Assembly: GCF_002443255.2 (NCBI RefSeq)
Contig: NW_019211455.1
Coordinates: 58,962,764 to 59,026,763, forward strand
From: Varroa destructor
Taxonomy: Eukaryota > Arthropoda > Arachnida > Mesostigmata > Varroidae
Direction of reading: 5' to 3'
Length of the DNA: 64,000 nucleotides
Shown here: positions 38,501 to 51,148 of the stretch, piece by piece
Layout: each line of letters starts with the position of its first letter
How positions within the stretch are numbered: the first letter of the stretch is position 1
Notes under the pieces: model-generated
Databases searched by the model: none
What the model was told of the DNA's origin: nothing
The model's input: the letters and a program-made list of their open reading frames with translations, nothing else
Made by a program: the position numbers and the translations under genes

Positions 38501-41500
38501 CTATGTAAATATCTTATATAATATAGGTATAAATGTATGCGCACATCAACACGACAACGTGAAGAACAGGAATAATTAAATACATTCTAATAAAATTAGT
38601 CTTAAATATTCTAAGACAATTCCAGTGTTCGAAACGTATCAACGATACGGCCTAAAAAATTAAATTTCATCTATAACTGCATAAGAGGTTACATTCAGAA
38701 GATAGACTATACCAGTAACTCTGCTTTTCTCGGCCACAAGTAAACGCTTGGAGTCCCCCTAACCGAATATGTCTTTCTATTTGCGCATTTGACGGATCAG
38801 GGCTATTGATTATATAGGGCAAGCTCTGTGCACCTTGATCTTCACTGATATGAATTTCCGACTTGTAAGGGTCAGTATCTCGAACGATGTATGCATAAGA
38901 TTAACTACGTTAATTTTAGGAGCCGACTTAACAGTGAATACAATCACCCTATTTGTGCACCAGTATAGCGGTAGAGGCATATAAATATCAGCAAGCTAAA
39001 AAACATAAGCAGAACACTACTGTCCCTCAAGTTTTGTCCAAAACAGAATGTCTAACACGAATTCAGATCAGCTAAATCAACAAGTGTTTCAAAAATAATG
39101 TGCATGTATCATGTAGCTTCAGCTAACTAATAAACAACTTCAACTCACCTCGTACCTGTCTGTATAATGCTTACAGGATAATCATCCACTCACGTAAAAC
39201 GTCGTTTACATTTCGGACCCAAAAAAGCGGCCTTATGTATGTAAGCCACTTGCATTAGCGTAGTTTATACTAAGAACTACATTGCTAAGGTGATTTTATA
39301 GTCTGCTTGTATATCGTGAAACACATAGCAACAACAGCTGCAGTAAAAAGCCTAAAAACATGATTCTATTCTTCAATCATAAGGCCTAATCTGTTCCGAA
39401 CGCCTGTTATAGCGAGGTTCAAAAAAATGTATGATAATCCAGTATACTACGGAGCTGTAAAATTGTCCGGATGTTAAGGCTTGCTTAATGTGTATGGCTA
39501 AAGTGCAAACACATAGACGCACAGCATATAATTCGGTAAAAATAACAGCACGATCAAAAAAAAGTCAACTCAACAACCGTTGCTTACGTGAGATAATAGT
39601 GATATGCCCGCTTGACAGAAAGAGCTGCTATAAAAGGAAGTCGGCGATTATGACAAATAAACGAAAAACGGAGATAAAGGGTCTTATAAAAGTTTTTAAG
39701 TTTAAAAGTGGAAATAATATAAGCAGTTGACAACGCTCGCCCCACACAGGGATCTCCTAAAATAGCACACATATGTAGGACATAGCGTTTTCTAAAAACA
39801 TATCATCATAACTTATATACACAACGGGATACGCACAGACACAGATACACGGTTACCAGCTTACTACAATGTGGCAGTGTCTTGCGCTAATGACTTTACC
39901 TGTGTATCTAGAAGAATTAAAGTATTAAGACGATTGAAAGAAATATGATAATACTTTCTCAAACTGGCTCAATTCCACGATACTACATCTAATTACCATT
40001 GTCTAGAGCAAAGGATAACATGGTAATTTTATTAAAAAATATAACCACTGATCCAGAGGGTCACAAGTACGTATAGTTGTAATTGATGATCCCATAGTTA
40101 TAACTGCTTAGAGCCCTTCGTGGAGCGATGACACCTGCAGAAAGAAAGTACCAAAGATCTTGGTAGTACTATTAAATAGTGCAATAAGTACACTTTTTGC
40201 TCAGGCACTTTAATACAACACAAAATTAATTTGACTGAAGTGATAAGGCTTTTTATGCTACTTTTTTTGGTTGTGCGTGATTGAATCGAATTGTGCGAAT
40301 GTGGTCAGTGTTCTGCCTGTGACTAACCATGTCTACTAGCTATGTGAGCAATGGATGCATTGCTGATCATGTACGCTAATTCTATAAATATTTTTGCCAT
40401 AAGGTTGTGCTTTAGACAGATATCTTGGCAGTGGAATTCCCAGTAATTACCAATAATTCAATAATACCTCAGAAATAATAAAAGATCCGCTAAGCAACAT
40501 TCCACAAAACGGTTGATTTGTGCCGCTTTGGTTTATGCCATACAATGCGCTTTTCCATCGGTTTGCGATTGTTGTTATGTTTATAGTAAGATACAAGAAT
40601 AGCAGCATAACCAAACGCCAGTTGTGGTCTCTTTTCTTTCAACGAAAAAGACAACATCGCGACATCCCATCTTCGCTATTTCGTAATTTTAGCTATGGCA
40701 AAAAGCATTCGTTCTTTTAATCGCGCTTGCCGCATTTGAGCGTCTTCTTGGACTGCTACCGTTAATCTTCCGACCCGTTTATCCACCCAAAGTTGACTGC
40801 CTGTGAGCCTTAGCCGTCGCATTATTCTTTCTGGTAGTTGCGACCGCTTCATAATACAATTGCTGTTGCTGCTGCTACAGCTGTTAACAGCCTCTATCTC
40901 TTATCTGTCAGTGGCCAGCAGCTCTCCGGTTGCTAGCCAGTATTTCAGAAGTCTGTCATCATAACGTTTATTTTTCAGCTGGTCATGTCCATCTAACCGA
41001 CGCGGCTCCCCAATATCGAGATCCTTCAAATATGTTTCCGCCGCTTCGTTCTCACTCCCTTCAATGTGATTATATTACTGCAACAATGACAATGACTTCT
41101 ATGTTATTCTGCCTATCAGCCCTTCCTGTGTGCCTAGAGTCGTCGCAGAGTTGCATTCATTGCGCGTCTATAACAGTTTGATATTTGGTATCTTGTTACC
41201 CTGTAGTGATCGTTTCTGTGAGGTCTTCGCTTGCCCTAGCAGAGGTGGCGACGGCCGATTTGCGGATCGACAGCGCAAAGCCTCTGTTCTACCACTAGTA
41301 CACTTAACCGTCATCCAGCGGTATTGAGTAAAGACTCCACAATTGTACCATACAACTCTCTTTTCTGAGACGGACGCTACTTGTAGAGAGCGTAATAACA
41401 GCACCAGCAGCAAGCGTTGGCAGTAATGGTGGCCCACTTTCAAACGTAGTCGTGCGCGGAGACATTCGTTACCGTAACACGGCTAGTGTGGACGAATTAC

Positions 41501-41739
41501 CAGTTCTATTGCTGTAACTATGAATACTGCAGTTGTCCTGTTTCACCACTTACCCCACATCTTCGTTAATAATGCAACCATTAATATATATGTATATTAG
41601 TAGTAGCTTGGGCGTAAAAGTCAATAACACAGGATCCTTTTTCAACTTGACCAGGTTAATCAGTGTGCGAAAAGCAAGTGAGTATCGGCGGTGCCACTTC
41701 GCTATAGTCAACACAACATACAGTGTTCATATACGCCCA
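35577..41739. other. Non-coding span, no gene recognised
   Basis: AT-rich with short unsupported frames. A 27-nt inverted repeat lies at 36428-36454. From about 40.8 kb the GC content rises towards the next promoter-like patch; the minus-strand frame at 41168-41443 has a leucine run like a signal peptide but no ATG. Confidence 0.5.
36428..36454. repeat. 27-nt inverted repeat
   Basis: CTAAAATACATTT, one A, then the exact reverse complement (13-nt arms). A simple AT-rich hairpin with no flanking gene and no T-tract to suggest a terminator. Confidence 0.85.
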
Positions 41740-42461
41740 TATATACAAGTACTTTTATATACTCAGTCACCGCACATAGTCAGCCTAGGCGGGCGGCCGT
41801 GCCCTAGGTATGGCGACGTAGGACAAGGCGCTAGACCAGATGACACCGAAGCAGCTAAATAAGAAATAACGAACTGCCACATATGAACTCGGATGGCGTC
41901 GCAGCTCCTATGTATTCGACTCACCAAGCAACAATCAGGCAGCTGGCCAATAAGACAACAGGACAAAGGCAACAAGAACAAGCAGCGATGTCGACCATTG
42001 ACACCAATAACGAACAAACCAAATCTATAATGAACGAATGAGGTGCAAAAGAACAGAGTCAATAAAAATCAAGAAAGCAGCCGGCGATGTCGTTCAATAA
42101 TGAACAGAGCCCAACATCTAAGCAGACCGGAGATAACCGACGACAACGAAAACCGACTGACGAAGAAAGTACCGAAGCAGAAGATTCCACTTCAACGACG
42201 AAAGTTACGCCGAAAACAGCAGTTGTATCAGCGACAGCAATCAGCAACAACATATACGCAGATGGCTATATTTTTTTCGTTAGCGTTCATCGTGTACCCG
42301 GTAGCGGCAAGAGGCTAGGAGCGGCGATAGTTGTGATGGCCGCATCTTTCCAAACCACAGTCAGCATCGCGAATGCTGGCACCATTGAGACAGTGGCTGG
42401 TGGTAACTGGTCGCCGTTTTCAGGCTCCTGCACACATGTGATGTCCTGCGAACGATAGCTT
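41740..42461 (+). promoter_or_regulatory. Candidate core promoter and GC-richer first-exon-like region
   Basis: TATATAC at 41740 lies 25 bases before an initiator TCAGTC (A at 41765). The following 700 bases are clearly richer in GC and in CAA, CAG and CGA triplets than the surroundings, as arthropod 5' UTRs often are. An ATG at 42087 (GGCGATGT) opens a 123-codon frame to 42458 whose first half is Ser/Thr/Glu-rich (SFNNEQSPTSKQTGDNRRQR) and matches no family I know. Overlapping frames exist on the other strand. It may be an untranslated leader with an incidental ORF. Confidence 0.2.
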
Positions 42462-45400
42462 TCGCGAGTCTCGTTTGGATATTTTTTTTGTTCGTTTAAA
42501 CCGAAGAGTTTTTAAGATGAAAACCCTAGTCGACGGAAGAACGACGAGAGCATCGTAAGGAAATTCAGTAAAAACGAGGAAGATGAATCCGGCGATGACG
42601 CTAGGTGATGATGCTGGAGCTAATGTTGATGTTGATGATGTTGGTGACGCAGATGATACGAAGCAGACGGAGAGGTGTGAAGTTGAGGCAAAAAGAAAAT
42701 GAAAAAGTAAAATTCAGTGAAGAAAAAGAAAAGAGTCGTTCGAATTTTCAGCATCTTCTGTTATTGCAAAGGATTCTTCCTTCAAAGTAGGAGATGGCAA
42801 ATAAGGTAACCTAAGGGAACGGAAATTTGGTGTAGCCAAAATAACATTCCTTATCATGAATATACATCGGGGCTAAAAGACTTTACACACCAGCAAGGAC
42901 AATGCTGTAAATAGGACTTAGCTGATCAAAAATTAGTAATTTATAGAAACTGACGACTCTTTCACTCCATTGCTGTGCAATACAGCGCATAAAAATCTAT
43001 TTTGCGGTTTTCACCGTACAAATTAAAGCGATCGTCATTATTGTCGCACTAGTCACCAAGTGTACCAAAAGAACCGTCTATTTTAATCATTACCGATTAT
43101 ACCACTCATGGAACGACGTATATACAAGCATAACCTGAAAAACTCACAACATTTTGACAAGTATGGCTGTCTTCGCAAATCCTACATTATCTACAGTTCG
43201 ATTCGTAAATGCCTCGAAGGGTGGCAGAATGTAAAATCAAAAGGTTCAAACATATCAAACAGAGAAGCATTTTTAAAGGACTTATTTTACCTTGTGTCAG
43301 AATCGCAAAGTTCGTTTAGTTATAAAAGTAGCTTGTAATTAATCAGCACTGGTAGAAAGACGAACGTAAAAAATCTAAAATATATTATTCAATACAACTG
43401 TAATTTATGGTTTATGCTCTCTCGGATCAAAATACAGTGAATCTCGCATGAGCCGTACTCCGCCTGCTTGCATAGCCACTAGGACACAGATTTATATCTA
43501 ACCTTTTAAAACTGTGTCACAATGATTACTACCATATGAAAGAAAAAGCCAAAGCGGTCCACAAATGTCTACCGAATTCATTTCGAATAAATCCTCCCTT
43601 TTAAGGATCACCACCAACGCCACAAGTTCATCAAAATGATGACCGATACAGCCACGCTCGCCATTTTGACAGTTCGCTCTTTTTCTCAAGACTACAGAAG
43701 TCCGAAAGCAGAGCGAAAAGCTGTTTGTAGAAGGCTCACTCCAGTAATGGACATTCTCACATTTCAGACTTCAATGTTACATTTCTTTTGGAGACCACAT
43801 GAAATACTGCATTTCAAGGGGGTTGACAGTAGAATAGTGTAACATTAATCACATTTATCAGAATCAATATCTAAGTTCACCTATGACTTAACAAGCGCAA
43901 ATTCATTCTCTGGGACTGAGCTCGGGTAACGCTGCTGCTGATTGTTCAGATTAGACAATTTGAACAATTTTGTACGATCAAATGCGCAATACATATATGC
44001 TACTGCATTTCAGGTATAATATATACATATATATAAGGTTGATCGACGAAGTTATATGTAAATAAATAATTACAGCAAGTTATCTTTAAATAGTAGCACT
44101 TCAAATAGATGCTCCCTTAAACGACTCAATGCAATTTCGATCCACCATAAATATGTAATGCTAAATTTCAGAGATGATTTGATTCCCCTTCCACCTATAG
44201 GGATCGAAAAAATTAATCTAATATAAGGTCCATTCACTAACTTGTAAACATTATTCTTTCAATTTTCTGGAACGTGCGGAATTATTCCCAAACAGCAGTA
44301 AGAAATTAATCGCTAAGCTATTAGCTAAGCTATAAGAAATTAAAGACATATGATACATAATGCATAACAACAGTATTAACTAGTCGAAAAAGTATTTTTG
44401 ATACCGCTTTCCTCGTATAGCAAATGTATCATCTTCATTTTTTTAGCGTGCATGTAAATGCAAGAGACACAATGGTGCATACCTAATTTCACTAAAATAA
44501 CGCTATGTACAGCACAAAAATTAAACATGGCAAGTAGCAGTCACGTTTCATGCCATCAACATAGAAAATCCTGAAAATTATAACATTGTGGCATTACACA
44601 CGTACATAGAAGCGGTTGTAACACAACAAACACGTAAACATGTATCAAATGCTATGCGGCAAGCCAAGTATGGCGTAACGTTGTTTATACCTTACGTAAA
44701 AAGTATAAAACAATAAGGAGCTGATTTGTTTGTAAAAGTTCCAGCAGCTTGCATAAACTGCCTTCAAGTCATTCATTGAGAATACATTCATTCACACATG
44801 ATAACTGTATTCACCGGAAAGAAGCTCTTGACTTAAGCAGCCTAAGTTTCAGGTTGTGTTATGCAAAAAAAGCCAGCCTTCTGGGTGAGTCTCAGCGAAG
44901 AAGGCCAGAGATGTAGTCGCCATTCACGGCGACGGTGAATATCGTGCCAGACGTGTAAGGATTTCCAAAACTGATTGTCCTCAATTAAAGCCTTTGTGAG
45001 TATGTGGATCAACATTACGTCGGAGGGCTCAATAGGACTGTTATAAAATATATATATGTCAATAGGATATTACAGAAATTATTCGTTTTCAGCTAGAAAC
45101 TATCCAAAACAATGCAACATCTATAACATCTTGTATTATCTCTTAAATAATTTATGTGCTAAATATATTTTATAGTACTGAGAAGAATTTATGCAATATC
45201 AATGATACTATTTTCATTTTAAATCGTAACAATGGTTTTTTATTTTTTCACAAAGACTATATGTAATTTTTAATTAATACGGTATTTTCGATCTTTACTA
45301 TATATTCTTATCTAGCCTGTCATTTAATAGTAAAAAAAGATACGCTCCAACCATAAAAGCGTTTCATCTTACAATGGCATTGGCCACATGACGTGAAGCT

Positions 45401-46812
45401 AGCACCGCTTGAAAGAAAATCTTGTTAAACCTATATGTTAACATTGTTTTGCTATACACTATTCGCAAGGCGAACTTAGTGTTGGACACTTACTAAAACC
45501 ATAACCACCGATAAAATTCACAATATTTAAGCACAAGTGGAGTGGCTCGAAGGAATTTTCAACAAAATGGAAGCCTAGTTTATCGCCTGTAAGCTGAACA
45601 TAATGAATGATGTAAAATTGAGTAAACTACATATATGAAGGCTGTAAATCATTATTTCTCTATTTTTTAATTGGGAATTGACAATATCTCTAGTCCTTAC
45701 CTTTTGGAAAGGACCGATCAAGGTTTGCGTTGGTTACAGCCTAAAATATCCTTCACTGGGATGTTATCAACAAATAGTTGTCGGTGATATCATTTAAAAG
45801 CTTTTTGAAAAGCAACCGAGTTTGCAGCGCAATCTTCATCATGAGCTTCAAAACATGTGAGTGTGGCGGGTGGGATCAGTCCCACTGCTGTGGAAATTTA
45901 GCATGAGCAGTACTAATACAATAGGAATATTCCGGTAACAACTAAGGTTAAAACGACTGCTATTACGAACCAGTTTTACGCATACCGCAGCATGCATACT
46001 TCACGACTTCAGTAGTAACGTCCAAAAAGTGACTATAAAGCCATAAGCTAAAAGGCGCTCCAGTCGGAGAGTCGACCAATAAAAAACATGTAATAACACT
46101 TACCTGAAACGTGCTTTTTCATTCAAGGGCTAACAAGGTACTTGCAAACAGACTAGCTTAAACTAAATACAAAGATGATTAGTCAGGGAAGTTCCCTAAG
46201 AAAACAAACATGTATTTAAGACATCTCCATCGCATTTGAGATATTTTTTTCAAGTACTGAACATGAAAAATCAAATTGATGTGCGCATCCTCTACGTCCC
46301 CGATTGTTTTTACCCTAATTTCAATATTCAAACGTTTGTTCTGTCTGACACTGGCGAAATACAATTCTAGTTCTCGTACTTCCTGCATATACTTTTGTTC
46401 ATTGTAAACCGTATAAAATAGGGGTAGTTAAAATATAATATTCGATTCTCCACAATCAAATTATGGTCTTTGCGGCAAAACGAAGTTTCATACAGTATAA
46501 ACGCATCGTTTCTTACGTTAAATGGTACTTTTTTTTATGGTCACAAAGGAAACCAGAAGACAGAAGAGAAAACTGATTATTCATTCAATTTTTGCTCCTT
46601 GTTATTTGACGCGTTCTTCGTGCATGTTGATTCAGAGCATGGATCGATGTAGCAGACATATGTCTTTTGTATCCATCGCTGTTTTATTGCCTAAGTTACA
46701 AAGCTGTTCTGCAGACGAAGTTCATATATTTGATACATACGAACCACGGGTCTTACTACAGCGTCAGGGGGCTTTGCCCAATGGTCTACCGATCAGAGCC
46801 AGATGCTGTTGC
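42462..46812. other. Non-coding span, no gene recognised
   Basis: Begins with GAT/TGATG-rich simple sequence (about 42590-42660), then becomes AT-rich. A 69-codon ATG frame on the minus strand at 46179-46388 (MQEVRELELYFASVRQNKR) is well balanced in composition but has no neighbours or splice support. Confidence 0.5.
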
Positions 46813-47030
46813 TTATGCTGCACAGATCACAAAACGGACAACGCAAGATAGAACCAAATAGTATTGGAATATTGCTGCTGGCATTTGTGGTGCTGTTGAT
46901 AGTGATGCTGTGGCGGGCCGTTCGGTACTCGCCGTGTTGGTGTCATGGCTGAATCGACAAAGGGTCACTTCGCCAATCATTCGGGGGCCCCATTGGCATT
47001 CGTCGGCACTAGAGGCGGTAGTGGCTTTGT
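46813..47030 (-). other. Exon-like open stretch in a GC-richer patch, unknown
   Basis: After an acceptor-like GATGTCTTACAG (AG at 47032-47031) the minus strand is open in phase 2 for 71 codons to a TAA at 46815-46813, with a compact cysteine-bearing part (ADECQWGPRMIGEVTLCRF). The plus strand is also open here from an ATG at 46945, so at most one is real. No family recognised. Confidence 0.15.
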
Positions 47031-50000
47031 CTGTAAGACATCTATGGACAAACGATGCTACGGACTTGTAATGCCGCTACCACAGCACTGATTCCATAGT
47101 ACTGAGCTACAATGCAAGCGTGGGTCTTACCTTTACTATGAGACGGGCGGGAAAAGGTGCAGCGGCAGTAATTATTACAGCAACGAAGCTGAACACCAAC
47201 CTCATGATGCGTGTCTATTGTCTTCTAAAGCTCGGTTGATGTATGATCTGATTGTGGCGCAGATGTTTTAAACTCTAAAACGTAAAAGCAGAGTCTCTAA
47301 GTAAAGCTCACATTTGATCAACGCCCACTTACTAAGCTCTTAAATCGTTTTAGTCTCTACTGGAGAAGCAGACGTGATATAGATAGGCAAATGGGTGCAT
47401 CTGGTAAGAAGTGACCGCCTTGTCGATTTTGCATTGTTGAATGTTATCTAGATTTTCCCATTCAGACAATTATTATTATTACAGCGTATCTTAATGATCA
47501 AATCCCGCGTACAGCATGCTTGGCGGCCTCGAACAGAGTCTTTACGCCTTGTTATAATACTTTGCTCTTATATTTAGCGCATTACAATGCTATCTGTTTT
47601 GCTTCTACTTTTAGTGAGGTTGCTTGACGTCGTGCTGACCCCACCTGTCGTCGTCGAGTCAGCTTTTCGTTTTGTCTGCGAATGAAAAAGCCGGCATGAC
47701 CGAGAATTACCCAAGCGTGTCCGCACTACTTACGTCTGTCTGTGCCCATTATACGCAGCACCTCAAATAAGTACACCAGTTACCGATACTTCCTTCCGCC
47801 TTCAATTTGCAGTCAGCGCAGGGCCCCAACAGAATTTTTGGAAAGAATATCTCTTGGAAACGATCATGTGACATGATAGGAATACCTGTACACACCACAA
47901 ATAATATTTATGAATACGGAGTCTACATATCGTTAATGTATCGTTGAACAATACAAACGATGGCTTATCTCAAAGCGATACTTCAAAAATCGAAACGAGT
48001 TGAAGATGCCAATTCACCAGCCAGCTCTTACATGCTGCAATCAGTAGAGAATCTTCAATTTGTCAAGCGGGTTTAATATATGCCGAATGCCTAGTAAGGC
48101 CGGCTCAATTCAATAACCGCGGCTAGCCTATCCCACACAGTAGTTTCTCGACAGTTGAAACATCTGCACTTCAAATTTTCGAAGCACAAGGGGCTAATAA
48201 TTTATGTTCTTTGCAAATAAACCTGACCGCTGTATTGGGGAACTTTTAAGATGTATCTAATAATTGCGTGTTGCATTCATGACTCTCCGTATTAGGACGC
48301 TTCAAGCAAGAGAACTCTCTCTATATTTTTAATCGACTATTTTGCTTTGTGGAAGCTAATTGTACTGTCCTTATTTATCCAATACCTATCACTCCCTTTG
48401 AAGCTTCAGCACCAAATGCTCCTACGATATGTACACACAGCGACCACCGGTACCTCTATTTGCACTTTCCTTTCATCCCTATATCGTTCTTGTCCTGTGC
48501 TTATTTTTCTATGGCTGAGTTAGATTTCGTTATTTTCTCTGCTAAAAAATCGTGCCTTGTTATTCTGAAGTAAAAATTTCGTGAGTTGCGTTAAGTTGTA
48601 TTGTGTTTCGTTGCATTGCCGCATCGTACCGCTTTCGCCCGCCCTGAATTCGGCCTCAAACAAAGGCGGTCATCCAACGAATCGGTCGCCCAGCGGTACT
48701 CGAGCAACAAAAACGCCGACGACAACGGCTTCGACGCAACGAAAAAAAAGAACAAGAAGGTGATAAGAGAAGATAAACAACAACAGAACGTTGACTGTCT
48801 TCCGATGAAGAGGACAACCATGATAATGATGACAATGTTGATGTCGACGAAACCGATGTTTTTCATGCCAAGGATGACTTCGGAAAAAGAAGAATGGTGG
48901 TCAGAGAAAACCGCTGAGACGGAGGCATCATCCGCCAGGGGAAAGGTGACCACCATGGATGGACGGTGAGAGCGGAACACGAAAGGAAACTGATGTAACG
49001 GTTGAAACAAACCGTTGCAACGCATAGGTATAGCATATAGATTGGATGGAGAAATGGCCAGATGGATGGATGCACGGATCGACGGACTGTGAAAAGTGGA
49101 ACAGTGGCAACAACCCACTCGAAATAAATGCACACAAATACAACAGGCAGACACAACATGCAAACAGACAAGCGGGCAGGGACCCAGACATAGGTATAGT
49201 TGACACTAACGGGTCCCTTATTACTAAGCAAGTACTAACAGCACTAATAGAACTATTATGTACCATAGTGGCACTGAGTTTTTTTGCCTAAATAGGCAGG
49301 AACAATGAGGTAGATTCCGAAAAGGAAAATAGGTTTGAACCTTAAAAGTTAGATATATTAAAGTTTAATGATGGACTAATTAGGTTGCTTATTTTATAAC
49401 TAACCTAGACTTTGTTGATTTTCTAAAACCTTGTTCAGACACGCTAGAGTGTATGGCGTGGCAATTAACAATCAAACAAGCATCACATGGGTAATGAAAA
49501 AATAATTAGCATCCATTGATAGAATATTTTGCACCTATACTAATCTTCACATACCCTCAATAACTCACTTATAAACAGGATGTCGGTATATTACAGAGCA
49601 TTCATCAATTTTTTTTACATAAGAGAGAGTGTCATTTTATAGTTATTATTGTTATTATTATTACTAGTCACTACTGATTTAAAAAATATCGCTAGACATC
49701 AAGATAATCAAGTAAACATTAAATGTTTACTTATTCGAAATTTAACTGGATTTACCCATGGGCCCGCTAAGATGCAAACAATTATTTTACGCGAACGCTG
49801 AAACAAAGGCAATACATTTGTGTTCGAAGCGTCTAATCAATATTTTAATACATTTAAAAGCACTCGCTTGATGGCTTACCAGAGCAAAAGACCCGTAAGC
49901 TAAACATTTCCAAACTTCAAGAAAAATTACACAGAATTTTTGATATTGTCGTTGTCGTGTTTTTTCGTAGTCTGACAACGATAATCTCCGTCAATCTAAT

Positions 50001-50984
50001 TTTCCATGATTTCTATTTCACTTTGACATGATGATGATGTCACATCTCTTGAGCGTTAAGGCGCGACAAAAAAGTATCAAGGTCTGCCGCAACACAAGCG
50101 GCTACAAACTTCTAAACAGCGTACTGTATTATAGAACTGTGGTCCGCTGTTGACAACTAAGTAATGGCAATATCGAGAGAGCTGAAATTATCTATATGAA
50201 ACGATACATTCTGCCTAACGTCCAACAGATTATTAAAGTCTATAGAAAGTATTTCTTTTTGGTATCTAAATGCTATTAGTACGGCGCTTCCAAGGAACGC
50301 TACGGAGTCAATCGTATTTCACCATTACGAATTATTCGCTCCTTGACTACCATGAGATGAATGTGCTCGTTCAGCAACTTTATATCTCTAAATCGACGGA
50401 CAGTGTGACAGAGAAGATCAGTATCTACATATTTTATAGCGATCATTGTACTCACCTGTTCGTTGTAGAGCAATAGTTTATAGCTATTCACACCAAAGTA
50501 TCGCTTCATGTATAAATGCTTGAAAAAATTGCTTCTAATTGGTATTTATATATCACTCTAATTGTTAAAGTATACTATTACGCAAAACGAGTTTCCTGCA
50601 GTGAAAAATTCATTTTGTATGTACATTACCGTTGGTATATACCAAGCATGACATAGGATGTAAGAACTCCCCTCTTGAAATGAACAGGAACTACAGCGAC
50701 GTTTGCATTGAATGAGCTATACGTAAATTGTAAAGGCTGCATATGCAGGCTGCAGTCACAAAAATCTTTACAGGTGCCGTCTTGTTCCATTTATAGCTTT
50801 TCATGCGAAACACCCACAGGTACTTCAAATTAGATTTCATAAAAACCAAATATAACCAATCGTGTCATAGTGACACGTAGATGGGCTGACCACAAGGCCA
50901 AATACCTAAAGCCGTTTCGGCCAAACAAAATTGACACCTATTCTTTCCTCTTTTTGTTTTACCTTCCTTCACCTTTACGTTCAG
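47031..50984. other. GC-richer patches and simple triplet-rich sequence, no gene recognised
   Basis: 48.6-49.2 kb is open in several frames on both strands because it is made of ACG/AAC/GAT and GGATGG-rich repeats; the 190-codon minus frame is the complement of that low-complexity text. It may be promoter or leader DNA. The rest is AT-rich. Confidence 0.45.
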
Positions 50985-51148
50985 TTCACCTTTGTGTTTA
51001 GAGTTTTATGTCTGGTATCACGTATTAGGCACTCCATCAGACGGTTGGCTCCCAGCACGAAGCGAAGTGCCTATGCGCGGGTTCCAACCTAAACCAGAAC
51101 GTGTCCCTAAGACTTACATTCAAATACGTTGCCCACTGTACTATCTCG
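50985..51148 (+). CDS. Candidate exon of an unknown plus-strand gene
   Basis: A long pyrimidine tract (about 50940-50982, ending CACCTTTACGTTCAG) precedes a 164-nt open stretch that ends at a good donor CTCG|GTAAGC (51149-51150). It is in phase 1 at both ends, so it could be spliced in or out without shifting frame. The 54 codons start SPLCLEFYVWYHVLGTPSDG and include PMRGFQPKPERVPK. The frame remains open to 51285 past the donor. I do not recognise the protein and see no partner exon, so this may be chance. Confidence 0.2.

Noticed and set aside
41168..41443. Minus-strand frame with a leucine-rich signal-like run
   Set aside because: No ATG in frame before the run and no left-border sequence after it.
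48591..49163. 190-codon minus-strand frame
   Set aside because: It is the complement of low-complexity triplet-rich sequence that is open in several frames on both strands; no domain is visible.
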